In this document: piece after piece, positions 33,105 through 42,853 of the stretch | Position numbering within the stretch: the stretch's first letter is position 1 | Layout of the letters: each line of letters opens with the position of its first letter | Assembly: GCA_052388275.1 (NCBI GenBank) | Contig: JBQTII010000127.1 | Span: 1-43,072 of the forward strand | Source of the DNA: JBQTII01 sp052388275 | Lineage (GTDB): Bacteria > Actinomycetota > Actinomycetes > Sporichthyales > Sporichthyaceae | DNA: 43,072 nucleotides | Reading direction: 5' to 3' | Made by a program: the position numbers and the translations under genes | Notes under the pieces: generated by a model | Seen by the model: only the letters and a program-made list of their open reading frames with translations | The model's database searches: none | What the model was told of the DNA's origin: nothing

Positions 33105-34367
33105 TCAGCCGAGCAGCCGGGTTTCCAGCCCGATCCCGGGCAGGCCGAGGGGGCCACTGCGGGGGGTGAGGGCGACGGTGCCCACGCCCAGGTCGAGTTC
33201 CTGGGCGGCGGGGCCCTCGGTTTGTGCCGCCGGGTCGCCAACCGGGGCCGACGGGGCCTTCGCGTTCTCGCGCGCTCCCGGCAGCGGCACCGGCTCGGGC
33301 GCCGCGACCGCGCCGGATGACGAGCCGCGCGCTGCGCGGGGCTGATCGTTGTCGCCGGTGGATCCCGAGCCGGATGCCGGCCCGAGCACGGGCAGCGGTA
33401 TCGGGAGCGGCGCCGGGAGGGGCGGGGTTCGCGGCGCCGCCTGTCCCTCGATGTACTGCACGCGTGCGCCCTCGTCGTCGATGAACGCGGTTGCCCCGAC
33501 CAAGGACGCCGCGACGGTGAAGATTGCGACGCCGGCGAACACTGCCGCGCGAGTGGTCAGCCCGTGCGCGGCGCCGGCGGCGACGCCGCGCCCGTACGGA
33601 ACCGGCCGGTCGAGGTAGGCCCAGGCTGCGGGTCCGAGCACGATCGCGGCGACCACACCGGCGAGATCCTTCTCCAGGGTGCCCACCGCCGGGTAGAGCT
33701 CAGCGCACCGCCCGCACGCCGATAGGTGCTCATCAACCTTGGCGGCATCGGAGGCCGAGAGCCGCCCCTGGGTGTGCGCGGCGAGCCGGTCCCCGCTCCA
33801 GCGACACGGCCCGATCGCGACGCTGCCGCGATGGTCGGCGAGTTGCGCGGCGCGCAGGGTGTCGCGGGCGCCGAAAGCAAGCTCGGCGACGTCGGTCGCG
33901 TTCACGCCCAGCAGGGTCGCGGTGTCGAGCAGCGGTTCGGCGTCGACCTCGGTGTGCCACAGCGCCACTTGGCCGGACTCGGGCATCGAGCGGAACGCGC
34001 GCACCAGCGCGGGGGTCATCGCGGCCCGTAGGTCGTCGCGGCCTTCGCCCATCCCGGGCCGCAGTGATCGACCGTCGACCCGCACTCGGCCGGTGCGGGA
34101 CTGGGCGCGGCGACGCAGCGTCATCAGCAGGTGCGGGCGGAAGGCCTGGTTGGGTCCGGCGGCGGCGCGCAGCTCGGCGGCGACCACAGCCAGGGCGCCG
34201 TCCACGAGCTTCTGCGGGGACCGCTCGCTCAGGCGGACGGCCAGGCGCATCGCGGCCTCGCGGTGACGGTCGGCCAGGGTGGCGTAAGAGGCGTCGTCCC
34301 CGCGCCGGGTGGCCGCGATCAGCTCGGCGTCGGTGCGCGCCCGCGCCCCACCCGGACTGCTCGCCAT
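33105..34367 (-). CDS. Sigma-factor-like protein fused to zinc anti-sigma domain
   Basis: 420-aa protein. Residues ~10-185 look like a degenerate ECF sigma factor: DAELIAATRRGDDASYATLA (region 2 start), then SMPESGQVALWHTEVD and LLGVNATDVAELAFGARDTL (region 4 helix-turn-helix). Directly following is a zinc anti-sigma motif (HLSACGRC within VDEHLSACGRCAELY, ~225). One TM helix lies at ~280-305 (AVFAGVAIFTVAASLVGATA), and an extracytoplasmic Pro/Gly-rich tail ends in LGLPGIGLETRLLG. Sigma-like and anti-sigma modules in one membrane-anchored chain suggest a self-contained signalling protein; the Pro-rich outer part may sense the wall. The nested inverted repeat upstream may be its operator. Confidence 0.82.
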   Translation of the reverse strand: MASSPGGARARTDAELIAATRRGDDASYATLADRHREAAMRLAVRLSERSPQKLVDGALAVVAAELRAAAGPNQAFRPHLLMTLRRRAQSRTGRVRVDGRSLRPGMGEGRDDLRAAMTPALVRAFRSMPESGQVALWHTEVDAEPLLDTATLLGVNATDVAELAFGARDTLRAAQLADHRGSVAIGPCRWSGDRLAAHTQGRLSASDAAKVDEHLSACGRCAELYPAVGTLEKDLAGVVAAIVLGPAAWAYLDRPVPYGRGVAAGAAHGLTTRAAVFAGVAIFTVAASLVGATAFIDDEGARVQYIEGQAAPRTPPLPAPLPIPLPVLGPASGSGSTGDNDQPRAARGSSSGAVAAPEPVPLPGARENAKAPSAPVGDPAAQTEGPAAQELDLGVGTVALTPRSGPLGLPGIGLETRLLG

Positions 34368-34406
34368 CGCCTACCTACCTGATGCCGGGGCCGTAAGACG
34401 ACCCTT

Positions 34407-34445
34407 CCGTTACGGTAAGTCACCGAAGTGACCTCTAGATAACGG
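34407..34445. promoter_or_regulatory. Nested inverted repeat upstream of the sigma/anti-sigma gene
   Basis: An outer pair CCGTTA (34407-34412) / TAACGG (34440-34445) surrounds an inner pair GTCAC (34419-34423) / GTGAC (34428-34432) on nearly the same centre. It begins 40 bases upstream of the sigma/anti-sigma start and 11 bases before a possible plus-strand mini-ORF. The symmetry suggests an operator or a leader hairpin that serves either direction. Confidence 0.45.
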
Positions 34446-34455
34446 AGCGTAGGTA

Positions 34456-34605
34456 ATGGGTGGGCGTGGCGTCCCGGAAACCGAAGAACTTCCGCGATAC
34501 AAGCCGCCGCTCGGGTATACGCGGGCGCCGGTTTCACGTCGCCGAATCAGCCGATGTCAGACCGAATGGGTGCGTGCGAAAGCCCAGGCGTCCGCGGCCA
34601 TGTGA
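34456..34605 (+). CDS. Possible small ORF, 49 aa
   Basis: ATG 34456 follows CGGAGCG by about 8 bases and opens MGGRGVPETEELPRYKPPLG, continuing to TGA 34603-34605. The first half is not antisense to anything and has an ordered PRYKPPLGYTRAPV stretch; the second half overlaps the 3' end of galE on the other strand. The product would be basic and soluble. It may be a real small protein, a truncated gene end, or chance. Confidence 0.25.
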   Translation: MGGRGVPETEELPRYKPPLGYTRAPVSRRRISRCQTEWVRAKAQASAAM

Positions 34606-35522
34606 GTGACGTCCCGGGTCGGGGCCCAGCCCAACGCCGCTTTGGCGCGATCGTTGGAGGCGATCAGGCTGGGCGGGTCGCCCGCACGCCGCTCGGTGTC
34701 CAGTGCCGGGATCGGATGCTCGGTCACGCTGCGTACCGCCGCGAGGATCTCCTTGACGGTGAAGCCGGTGCCGCTGCCCAGGTTGCAGATCTCGTGCACG
34801 CCCGCCGTGATGCCCGCCAGCGCCCGCACATGGGCGTCCGCCAGGTCGACGACGTGGATGTAGTCCCGAACGGCGGTCCCGTCGCGGGTCGGGTAGTCGG
34901 TGCCGAACACCTTTGCCTGCTCCAGCGCGCCGGTCGCTACCCGCAGCAGATTCGGGATCAGGTGGGTCTCGGGATCGTGCCGCTCGCCGAACGCCGACGT
35001 CGCCGTGATCAGAGCTCCGGCGACGTTGAAGTAACGCAGGCTGAAGGCCCCCAAGCCGTGAGCGGTGCACTCGGCGCCGATCATCATGTCGACGGCCAGC
35101 TTGCTCATTCCATAGGGGTTGGTCGGCCGCGCCGGGGTGTCCTCGGTGATCGGCATCCTCGACGGTTCACCGTAGGTGGCGGCGGTGGAGGAGAACACCA
35201 GGCGGCGCACGCCGTGCATCCGCATTGCGGCGAGCAACGCCATCGAGCCTGCGACGTTGTTCTCCCAGTAGATCTCCGGCGCCGAGACCGACTCGGAGAC
35301 CAGGGACTTGGCCGCGAAGTGAAGCACCGCGTCGAAGGACGGGTCGAGTACTTCCACGGCGTCATGCACGCGCGCCCGGACAAAGCTCGCCCCCGCGGGA
35401 ACGGCGTCCGCGTGCCCGGTCGAGAGATCGTCGAGCACGGTGACCCCGTGCCCTGCCTCGAGCAGCAGTGCGGTGACCACGCTGCCGATGTAGCCGGCGC
35501 CGCCGGTCACGAGCAGCTTCAT
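34557..35522 (-). CDS. galE: UDP-glucose 4-epimerase
   Basis: Extended SDR enzyme interconverting UDP-glucose and UDP-galactose with bound NAD, 321 aa. The NAD loop TGGAGYIG is at 6-13, LDDLSTGH binds the adenosine part, HFAAKSLVSESV follows, Ser111/112 lies in VFSSTAATYGEP, and Tyr137-Lys141 in NPYGMSK. The substrate loop SLRYFNVAGA and RDYIHVVDLADAH are present. The length is typical. It is divergent from purS. It may feed the surface glycan built by the Stealth/sulfotransferase pair 14 kb away (inference). Confidence 0.95.
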   Translation of the reverse strand: MKLLVTGGAGYIGSVVTALLLEAGHGVTVLDDLSTGHADAVPAGASFVRARVHDAVEVLDPSFDAVLHFAAKSLVSESVSAPEIYWENNVAGSMALLAAMRMHGVRRLVFSSTAATYGEPSRMPITEDTPARPTNPYGMSKLAVDMMIGAECTAHGLGAFSLRYFNVAGALITATSAFGERHDPETHLIPNLLRVATGALEQAKVFGTDYPTRDGTAVRDYIHVVDLADAHVRALAGITAGVHEICNLGSGTGFTVKEILAAVRSVTEHPIPALDTERRAGDPPSLIASNDRAKAALGWAPTRDVTHMAADAWAFARTHSV

Positions 35523-35636
35523 CGGCCCCCCTCATGTCGACCGGCTCAGCTGGGCCGGCTCACCTCGGCCGGATTTACCTCGCCGCGCGGACGATATCCT
35601 GAGTGCATCTTCCCGCACCTCAATATTGGAGTAGCC

Positions 35637-35882
35637 GTGCCTCGCGTCGTCGTGGACGTCATGCCCAAGCCGGAGATCCTCGACCCGCAGGGACAGGCCA
35701 TCCACAAGGCCCTTGGCCGGCTCGGCTTCGAGGGCGTCGGCGCGGTCCGCCAGGGCAAGCGTTTCGAGGTCGACATCGACGCCGAGATCAACGCGGCCAC
35801 CCTCGCCACGGTCCAGCAGATGGCCGAGACGCTGCTGGCCAACACGGTGATCGAGGACTTCCTCGTCCGAGTCCAGCCGTGA
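35637..35882 (+). CDS. purS: FGAM synthase subunit PurS
   Basis: Small (81 aa) scaffold subunit of the three-part formylglycinamidine synthase (PurS-PurQ-PurL). PRVVVDVMPKPEILDPQGQA, RLGFEGVGAVRQGKRFEVDI and FLVRVQP are the standard segments. GTG 35637 lies behind GGAG. It is followed by REP-like copy 3 and purQ on the same strand. Confidence 0.96.
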   Translation: MPRVVVDVMPKPEILDPQGQAIHKALGRLGFEGVGAVRQGKRFEVDIDAEINAATLATVQQMAETLLANTVIEDFLVRVQP

Positions 35883-35892
35883 TCAAGGCCAA

Positions 35893-35934
35893 CGTCCGAA
35901 GGGGTGGCTGCTATAGCTACCACCCCTTCGGACG
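35893..35934. repeat. REP-like palindrome copy 3 (type A), purS-purQ gap
   Basis: The most symmetric copy: 15-bp arms CGTCCGAAGGGGTGG and CCACCCCTTCGGACG around CTGCTATAGCTA. It begins 11 bases after the purS stop and ends 23 bases before purQ, so any purS-purQ read-through transcript contains this hairpin. Confidence 0.88.
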
Positions 35935-35957
35935 CAACGCGGTGGGGGGCTGAGGTG

Positions 35958-36632
35958 ATGGCGCGGATTGGGGTCGTGACCTTCCCCGGGACCCTGGACG
36001 ACGTCGATGCCGCGCGCGCGGTGCGCCTGGCCGGGGGTGAGCCGGTGCGGCTCTGGCACCGCGAGACCGAACTCGCCGGGGTCGCGGCCGTGGTGTTGCC
36101 CGGTGGTTTCTCCTACGGTGACTACCTGCGGTGCGGGGCAATCGCGCGTTTTTCCCCCGTGATGGAATCGGTGATCGCCGCAGCCGGTCGGGGGATGCCG
36201 GTGCTCGGAATCTGCAACGGGTTCCAGGTGCTGTGCGAATCGCATCTGCTGCCGGGCGCGCTGATCCGCAATGACCACCGGCATTTCATCTGCAAGGACC
36301 AGGTGCTGCGCATCGAGTCCACCGGCACTCCCTGGACGCGAAACCTGACGGCAGGTCAGGAGATCGTGGTGCCGTTGAAGAATGGCGAAGGCGGTTACGT
36401 CGCCGATGCTGGCACTCTCGACGAGCTGGAGGCAGCGGGCCGCGTGGTGTTCCGCTATGTGGGCGGAAACCCGAACGGCTCCTACCGGGACATCGCCGGG
36501 GTCGCCAACGCGGCCGGCAATGTCGTCGGTCTCATGCCGCACCCCGAGCACGCGGTGGAACCGCTCACCGGGCCGAGCACCGACGGCCTGCTGCTGTTCG
36601 CCTCGGTCCTGCAGGGCCTGGTGGCCGCGTGA
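35958..36632 (+). CDS. purQ: FGAM synthase glutaminase subunit PurQ
   Basis: Class I glutamine amidotransferase, 224 aa, that hydrolyses glutamine and passes ammonia to PurL. It begins ARIGVVTFPGTLDDVDAARA; the oxyanion region VLPGGFSYGDYLRCGAIA, the nucleophile Cys in VLGICNGFQVL, and the His-x-Glu of GLMPHPEHAVEP complete the triad. ATG 35958 follows GAGGTG; the longer upstream ORF would run through the REP-like repeat and is rejected. Confidence 0.96.
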   Translation: MARIGVVTFPGTLDDVDAARAVRLAGGEPVRLWHRETELAGVAAVVLPGGFSYGDYLRCGAIARFSPVMESVIAAAGRGMPVLGICNGFQVLCESHLLPGALIRNDHRHFICKDQVLRIESTGTPWTRNLTAGQEIVVPLKNGEGGYVADAGTLDELEAAGRVVFRYVGGNPNGSYRDIAGVANAAGNVVGLMPHPEHAVEPLTGPSTDGLLLFASVLQGLVAA

Positions 36633-36640
36633 ATCCCGTA

Positions 36641-36683
36641 GCGTCCGAAGAAGTGTGGGCTCCCGGACGCTATTCGTCGGACG
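36641..36683. repeat. REP-like repeat copy 4 (type B)
   Basis: GCGTCCGAAGAAGTG opens like copies 1-3, but the core is CTCCCGGACGCTATTCG and the closing arm TCGGACG. It starts 9 bases after the purQ stop. It is nearly identical to copy 5 eighty-four bases on, including the preceding CCCGTA. Confidence 0.85.
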
Positions 36684-36724
36684 TTGCGCCTGGTTCGGGC
36701 TCGCGTCGCCTGCGCCTTCCCGTA

Positions 36725-36767
36725 GCGTCCGAAGAAGTGCGGCCTCCCGGACGCTATTCGTCGGACG
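36725..36767. repeat. REP-like repeat copy 5 (type B)
   Basis: Direct repeat of copy 4 in the same orientation with only a few base changes, ending 22 bases before the purL start. Together the two fill most of the 157-base purQ-purL gap, a gap that is usually very short in purQL operons. Confidence 0.85.
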
Positions 36768-36789
36768 TCCCGAGGGGAGGCAGGGCGCT

Positions 36790-39105
<2,316 letters not shown>

Positions 39106-39118
39106 ACGGCACGGGGGC

Positions 39119-39475
39119 ATGCCAGCTCGTCGCCGGATAGATCCCGTCGCCGGAGAGGCCGCGCTCGCGAGGTGGCGCGCGGACCCGGGCGGCGCCCCGT
39201 CCGCCGTGTTGGCCACCGCGGTGCGGCACACCCTTGCGCAGTTGGCCGAGCGCCACCGGGGCAACACCGTCGAGGTCCGTGTCCCGCCCTACGGTGCGGT
39301 GCAGTGCATGGCTGGTCTGCGGCACCGGCGCGGGACCCCACCCAATGTCGTCGAGACCGACGCCGTGACCTGGCTGGAGCTGGTGACCGGCGCGCTGACC
39401 TGGGCACAGGCCCTGGAGTCGGGCCGGCTGCACGCCAGTGGCACGCGCGTCGATCTCGCCGCGTTGTTGGCCTGA
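39119..39475 (+). CDS. Sterol carrier family protein (small actinobacterial type)
   Basis: 118-aa cytoplasmic protein with a single SCP2-related domain as found next to purine genes in many actinobacteria: RRRIDPVAGEAALARWR, VRVPPYGAVQCMAG, RRGTPPNVVETDAVTWLELV and the typical ALESGRLHASGTRVDLAALL end. These proteins lack a defined substrate; a lipid-binding role is only inferred from the fold. It begins 13 bases after purL on the same strand, probably in the same transcript. Confidence 0.82.
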   Translation: MPARRRIDPVAGEAALARWRADPGGAPSAVLATAVRHTLAQLAERHRGNTVEVRVPPYGAVQCMAGLRHRRGTPPNVVETDAVTWLELVTGALTWAQALESGRLHASGTRVDLAALLA

Positions 39476-39484
39476 GCGGACGTC

Positions 39485-39859
39485 CTACCGCACGAAGATG
39501 TTGACCCGCGTCGTCTCATCCGGGTACACCCGCACCTCGATGTTCTCGGCAGTGGCGTCGGTGCGTCGACCGTCGCGGTCGAGGATCTCCGCCTGATCCA
39601 GCCCGTCCCGGCCGCCGCCCTCGGTGCGGACGGTGTAGCCGCCGCCCTCGATCTTGTCGGTCTGGCATTTGCCCGCGGCGGGGTAGGCGCCGAACGGTTC
39701 ATTGTCCACGGTCACCGTCGCGGACTGCGCGGCGTCCAATCCGTAGATGCACACCTTGAGCTTGCCCGTGGTCTCCTGCGCCATGGCGGGTGCGGGGGCC
39801 TGGACGTTGATCGCCGCAGCGGCGATCACCAGTCCGGCGACGATGCGCACCCGATGCAT
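39485..39859 (-). CDS. Small secreted protein of unknown family
   Basis: 124-aa product from ATG 39859: a signal peptide (RIVAGLVIAAAAINVQAPAP, cleavage near MAQ) and a ~95-residue mature domain, LKVCIYGLDAAQSATVTVDN...KIEGGGYTV...IEVRVYPDETTRVNIFV. Two Cys probably form a disulfide. The beta-rich mature part resembles an Ig/prealbumin-like fold, but no family is recognised. An upstream open frame to 39964 lacks any signal and is rejected. A partial DtxR/IdeR-like iron box overlaps the start, so iron control is possible. Confidence 0.6.
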   Translation of the reverse strand: MHRVRIVAGLVIAAAAINVQAPAPAMAQETTGKLKVCIYGLDAAQSATVTVDNEPFGAYPAAGKCQTDKIEGGGYTVRTEGGGRDGLDQAEILDRDGRRTDATAENIEVRVYPDETTRVNIFVR

Positions 39860-39872
39860 AAGGCTTACCTTA
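39854..39872 (-). promoter_or_regulatory. Possible DtxR/IdeR-like iron box
   Basis: Read on the minus strand, TAAGGTAAGCCTTA matches the first 14 bases of the 19-base iron-box consensus TWAGGTWAGSCTWACCTWA without a mismatch; the last five bases (TGCAT) do not fit. It overlaps the start codon of the small secreted protein, where binding of an iron-loaded repressor could block expression. Confidence 0.35.
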
Positions 39873-39966
39873 CTTGACCGCGTTGATGATCTTCCCACGG
39901 TACGCCGCGCGAGGTTCCTGCGCGACCAAGCAGGCCTGCTAACGGGCCCGCGACGCATGGTCAATG

Positions 39967-40191
39967 CTAGGTGGGCCGCTTCTTCGTCACTCGCTCGCGC
40001 AGCTGCGCCAGGCGCTCGCGGTTCTTCGGGTCGGTGGCCTGCTTGTGGATCTCCGCCTTGGCGCGCGCGATGCGCTCCTTGTTCTTCGGGTCGGCGAGCT
40101 GCTTCTGGACCTGCGTCTTGGCGACCTTCATGGCCCGGCGCCCCTGCGGAGAGGCGAGCAGGGACACGGCCCGGAACAAGGGAGCGGCCAT
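39967..40191 (-). CDS. Small basic hypothetical protein
   Basis: 74 aa from ATG 40191, behind AAGGA. The short hydrophobic start (APLFRAVSLLASPQGRRAMK) is followed by two imperfect copies of a helix-forming repeat, ADPKNKERIARAKAEIHKQ and TDPKNRERLAQLRERV, ending in basic TKKRPT. The protein is strongly positively charged. No family was recognised; a nucleic-acid or membrane-surface role is possible but unproven. It is a separate small gene on the same strand as its neighbours. Confidence 0.6.
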   Translation of the reverse strand: MAAPLFRAVSLLASPQGRRAMKVAKTQVQKQLADPKNKERIARAKAEIHKQATDPKNRERLAQLRERVTKKRPT

Positions 40192-40270
40192 GGTCAATCC
40201 TTCGGTGAGCTAGCGAACGAGGCTGCCATTATCCGCCAAGGCGCCGCAGGTGTGCAGGGCAATCCCGGGC

Positions 40271-40666
40271 TCAGCCCCGCGGGCGGGTATCTCGGCGCAA
40301 GGGGTGGTCCGGGGGTACCTCGACCAGCACGATCGCCAAGCCGTCCGGGTCGGCGATCCAGCACTCGAGCAACCCCCACGGCTCCAGCAGAGGTGGGCGC
40401 AGAATCGCCACGCCCGCGCTTGCCAGACGCTCGTGTTGCCGGGTGACGTCGCGCACCTGGATCCACAAAGCCATCGCAGGTCCCGGCGGCGTCTCGCAGG
40501 AACCGGAGAGCTCGAGTAAGCCCTGGCCGAGGAAGAACACCACGCCGGGGTGCTCGGGCGGGCCGAACTCGCGCGCCACGGCCAGGCCAAGGGTCTCGCC
40601 GTAGAAGTGGCGCGAGCGGGCGTGATCGCGCGGGTGCAGCAGGATCCGGCTCGCGAGGACGTCCAT
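40271..40666 (-). CDS. VOC (glyoxalase/bleomycin-resistance) superfamily protein
   Basis: 131-aa protein with two beta-alpha-beta-beta-beta halves: SRILLHPRDHARSRHFYGET LGLAV at the N-terminus, a central LWIQVRDVTRQHERLASAGV, and the C-terminal LLECWIADPDGLAIVLVEVP, the classic VOC metal-site end. Potential metal ligands are His in ILLHPRD, a Glu in LLELSGS and the final Glu. ATG 40666 is preferred to TTG 40675. It is downstream of ppa with 15 bases between. The substrate cannot be told. Confidence 0.87.
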   Translation of the reverse strand: MDVLASRILLHPRDHARSRHFYGETLGLAVAREFGPPEHPGVVFFLGQGLLELSGSCETPPGPAMALWIQVRDVTRQHERLASAGVAILRPPLLEPWGLLECWIADPDGLAIVLVEVPPDHPLRRDTRPRG

Positions 40667-40681
40667 GCCTGCCAAATCCCC

Positions 40682-41194
40682 TCAGTGCCCCACAGCGTTC
40701 GGATCCTGGAGCAGGCGCCGCCGCGAAGCCTCGATCTCGACCTCGGCCGCCCCGCGGTCGACCCAGCTCGCACCCTCGACGCTCTTGCCGGGTTCGAGGT
40801 CCTTGTAAACCTCGAAGAAGTGCTGGATCTCCAGGCGCTCGAACTCCGGCAGGTGATGAATATCGCGGATGTGCTCCATCCGCGGGTCTCCGGCGGGCAC
40901 GCACAGCACCTTGTCGTCCCCGCCCTTCTCGTCCGTCATCCGGAACATGCCGATCGCGCGGCACAGGATCAGGCAGCCGGGGAACGTCGGTTCGTCCACC
41001 AGGACCAGGGCGTCCAGCGGGTCGCCGTCCTCGCCAAGGGTGTTCTCAACGAAGCCGTAGTCGGCCGGGTAGCGCGTGGAGGTGAACAGCATGCGGTCCA
41101 GCCGGATGCGACCGCTGACGTGATCCATCTCGTACTTGTTGCGTTGCCCCTTGGGGATCTCGATGGTGACGTCGAACTGCAACGGGGTCTGCAC
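40682..41194 (-). CDS. ppa: Inorganic pyrophosphatase (soluble, family I)
   Basis: It hydrolyses pyrophosphate with Mg2+, pulling biosynthetic reactions forward. The 170-aa protein has IEIPKGQRNKYEMDH, RYPADYGFVENTLGEDGDPL, DALVLVDEPTFPGC and the metal-binding DEKGGDDKVLCVPAGDPR, ending in FFEVYKDLEPGKSVEG. GTG 41194, with GAGGAG upstream, gives a family-normal length; the longer ORF up to 41287 overlaps the dacB start and is rejected. Divergent from dacB. Confidence 0.95.
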   Translation of the reverse strand: MQTPLQFDVTIEIPKGQRNKYEMDHVSGRIRLDRMLFTSTRYPADYGFVENTLGEDGDPLDALVLVDEPTFPGCLILCRAIGMFRMTDEKGGDDKVLCVPAGDPRMEHIRDIHHLPEFERLEIQHFFEVYKDLEPGKSVEGASWVDRGAAEVEIEASRRRLLQDPNAVGH

Positions 41195-41278
41195 GGCGCG
41201 CAACTCCTCTGGTGGCCGGGTGGCCGGGCAATAATCCCACCCGGCGGGCGTGATGCCGACGGGAGCGGAGGGTGGGAC

Positions 41279-42799
41279 GTGGCACATCGGTGGCCGTGGG
41301 CGGCGCTGACTGCGGTGGCGCTGCTCACCCCGGGGCTCGCGCTGGCCGAAAGCCCGGCTCCGGCGCCGACCTCGTCCGCCGCTGGGGAGGAGACCGGCGC
41401 CGGGGTCCCCGACGTGCTGGGGCGGTTGCCGGTGGGCGGGTTTGCGCCGACGCCTGATGGTGTGGCGGACGCGCTGCGCGCCCTGCTCAGCGAGTCATCG
41501 CTGGGGGACGACGTGGCGATCTCGGTACTCGACGTCGCGACCGGCGCGGTGCTGTTCACCCGCGGCGGCACCCGGGCGGCGACACCCGCCTCGACGACCA
41601 AGGTGCTGACGGCAGCTGCGGCGCTCGCTGCGCTCGGGCCGGATGCCGTGCTTCGGACCCGGGTGCTGCGTGAGGACACGCCGGATGCCGACCCGGACGT
41701 GACGCCGAGCACCACCGCCGGCGTGAGCGCCGAATCCCCCGTCGCCCGCCTCCTGCTGGTCGGCGGGGGCGACCCGCTGCTGTCCTCGCTGCCCGCGGGC
41801 ACCGGCAAGCTCCCGGCCTACCCGCGCCGCGCGAGTCTGGTCGACCTCGCGCGCCAGACCGTCGCGGCTCTGCGCTCCGGCGGCATCGACACCGTGCGCC
41901 TGCGCTATGACGACACCTTGTTCATCGGCCCGGACGCCTCCCCGCGCTGGGAACGCTCCTACACCTCCGACGTGGTGGCCCGGGTGCATGCCCTCGCCGT
42001 CGACCAAGGCCGGATCGGTCCGCTCGCGACCAGCCGTGTCCTCGACCCGGCCGCCACCGCGGCGGGTCTGTTCGCTGCTGAACTGCGACGCCAAGGTGTG
42101 ACGGTGCGCGGGGAGATCGCCGAGCGCGTCGCCGCCGCCTCGGGCCCGGAGCCGGGCTCTGAGCCAAGCCTTGGCCCGGGTTCTGGGCTAGGCCCCGAGC
42201 CTGGAGCAGCGCTGGCAGTAGCGCCTGCCCTGGTCGCCGAGGTGCTCTCGCCGTCGATCTCCGCGCTCGTCGAGCACACGCTGGTGACCAGCGACAATGA
42301 CGCCGCGGAGGCGCTGGCCCGGCACATCGCGATCGCCCGCTCAACGCCCGCATCCTTCGACGGCGCCGCGCAGGCTGTGCTCGCCGAGCTGGCTGAACTC
42401 GGCATCGACGTCGACGGGGCGCGCTTGTTCGACGGGAGCGGGCTCTCCCGCGAGAACCTGATCACGCCTCAGGTGATTGCCGCAACGCTGGCCGGCGCGG
42501 CCGCCGATCCGCGCAGCGAGATGCGCGCGCTGCCGGCGGCGCTGGCGATCGCGGGCGCCAATGGCACGCTGGCGCTGCGCTTCGCCGCGCCGTCCACCGT
42601 GCCGGCGCGTGGCCTGGTCCGGGCCAAGAGCGGGTTTCTGACCGGCGTCGTCACCCTCGGCGGCCTGGTCGTCGACACGACCGGGCGCCTGCTGGCGTTC
42701 GACGTGGCCGCCGACGCGGTCTCCCCGGGCTCCGGCCTGGCCGCCCGCGCCGCGGTGGACCGGGTTGCGGCGGTCCTTGCCCGCTGCGGCTGCCGCTGA
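41279..42799 (+). CDS. dacB: D-alanyl-D-alanine carboxypeptidase (PBP4/DacB type)
   Basis: Class C penicillin-binding protein, 506 aa, trimming the fifth D-Ala of peptidoglycan stem peptides outside the membrane. A signal peptide (RWPWAALTAVALLTPGLALA) leads to the active-site STTK at about 105-108 (TPASTTKVLTAAAALAALG), SDN near 338 (LVTSDNDAAEALARH) and KSG near 450 (RAKSGFLTGVV). A Pro/Gly/Ser-rich insert (PEPGSEPSLGPGSGLGPEPG) near 290-310 is a low-complexity linker. GTG 41279 follows GGAGGGTGGGAC. In many actinobacteria dacB is followed by mesJ/tilS and hpt; the window ends in repeats before that point. Confidence 0.93.
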   Translation: MAHRWPWAALTAVALLTPGLALAESPAPAPTSSAAGEETGAGVPDVLGRLPVGGFAPTPDGVADALRALLSESSLGDDVAISVLDVATGAVLFTRGGTRAATPASTTKVLTAAAALAALGPDAVLRTRVLREDTPDADPDVTPSTTAGVSAESPVARLLLVGGGDPLLSSLPAGTGKLPAYPRRASLVDLARQTVAALRSGGIDTVRLRYDDTLFIGPDASPRWERSYTSDVVARVHALAVDQGRIGPLATSRVLDPAATAAGLFAAELRRQGVTVRGEIAERVAAASGPEPGSEPSLGPGSGLGPEPGAALAVAPALVAEVLSPSISALVEHTLVTSDNDAAEALARHIAIARSTPASFDGAAQAVLAELAELGIDVDGARLFDGSGLSRENLITPQVIAATLAGAAADPRSEMRALPAALAIAGANGTLALRFAAPSTVPARGLVRAKSGFLTGVVTLGGLVVDTTGRLLAFDVAADAVSPGSGLAARAAVDRVAAVLARCGCR

Positions 42800-42853
42800 T
42801 CTGCCGCCCGTCACCCCGCCCGTCGCTCACGCCCCGCTCGTCGCTCACGTTCT
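42800..42853. other. Intergenic lead-in to the right-end repeat array
   Basis: After the dacB stop come short C-rich direct repeats (CCGTCACCCCGCCCGTCGCTCACG-like, with GTCGCTCACG repeated at 42826-42852). No gene, hairpin or promoter is recognised. It leads straight into the 21-nt tandem array. Confidence 0.5.

Noticed and set aside
36382..36789. An N-terminal extension of PurL through the purQ 3' end and both repeats
   Set aside because: The frame is open only by chance and reads low-complexity Arg/Ser-rich residues; GTG 36790 with GGAGG gives the family-normal protein.
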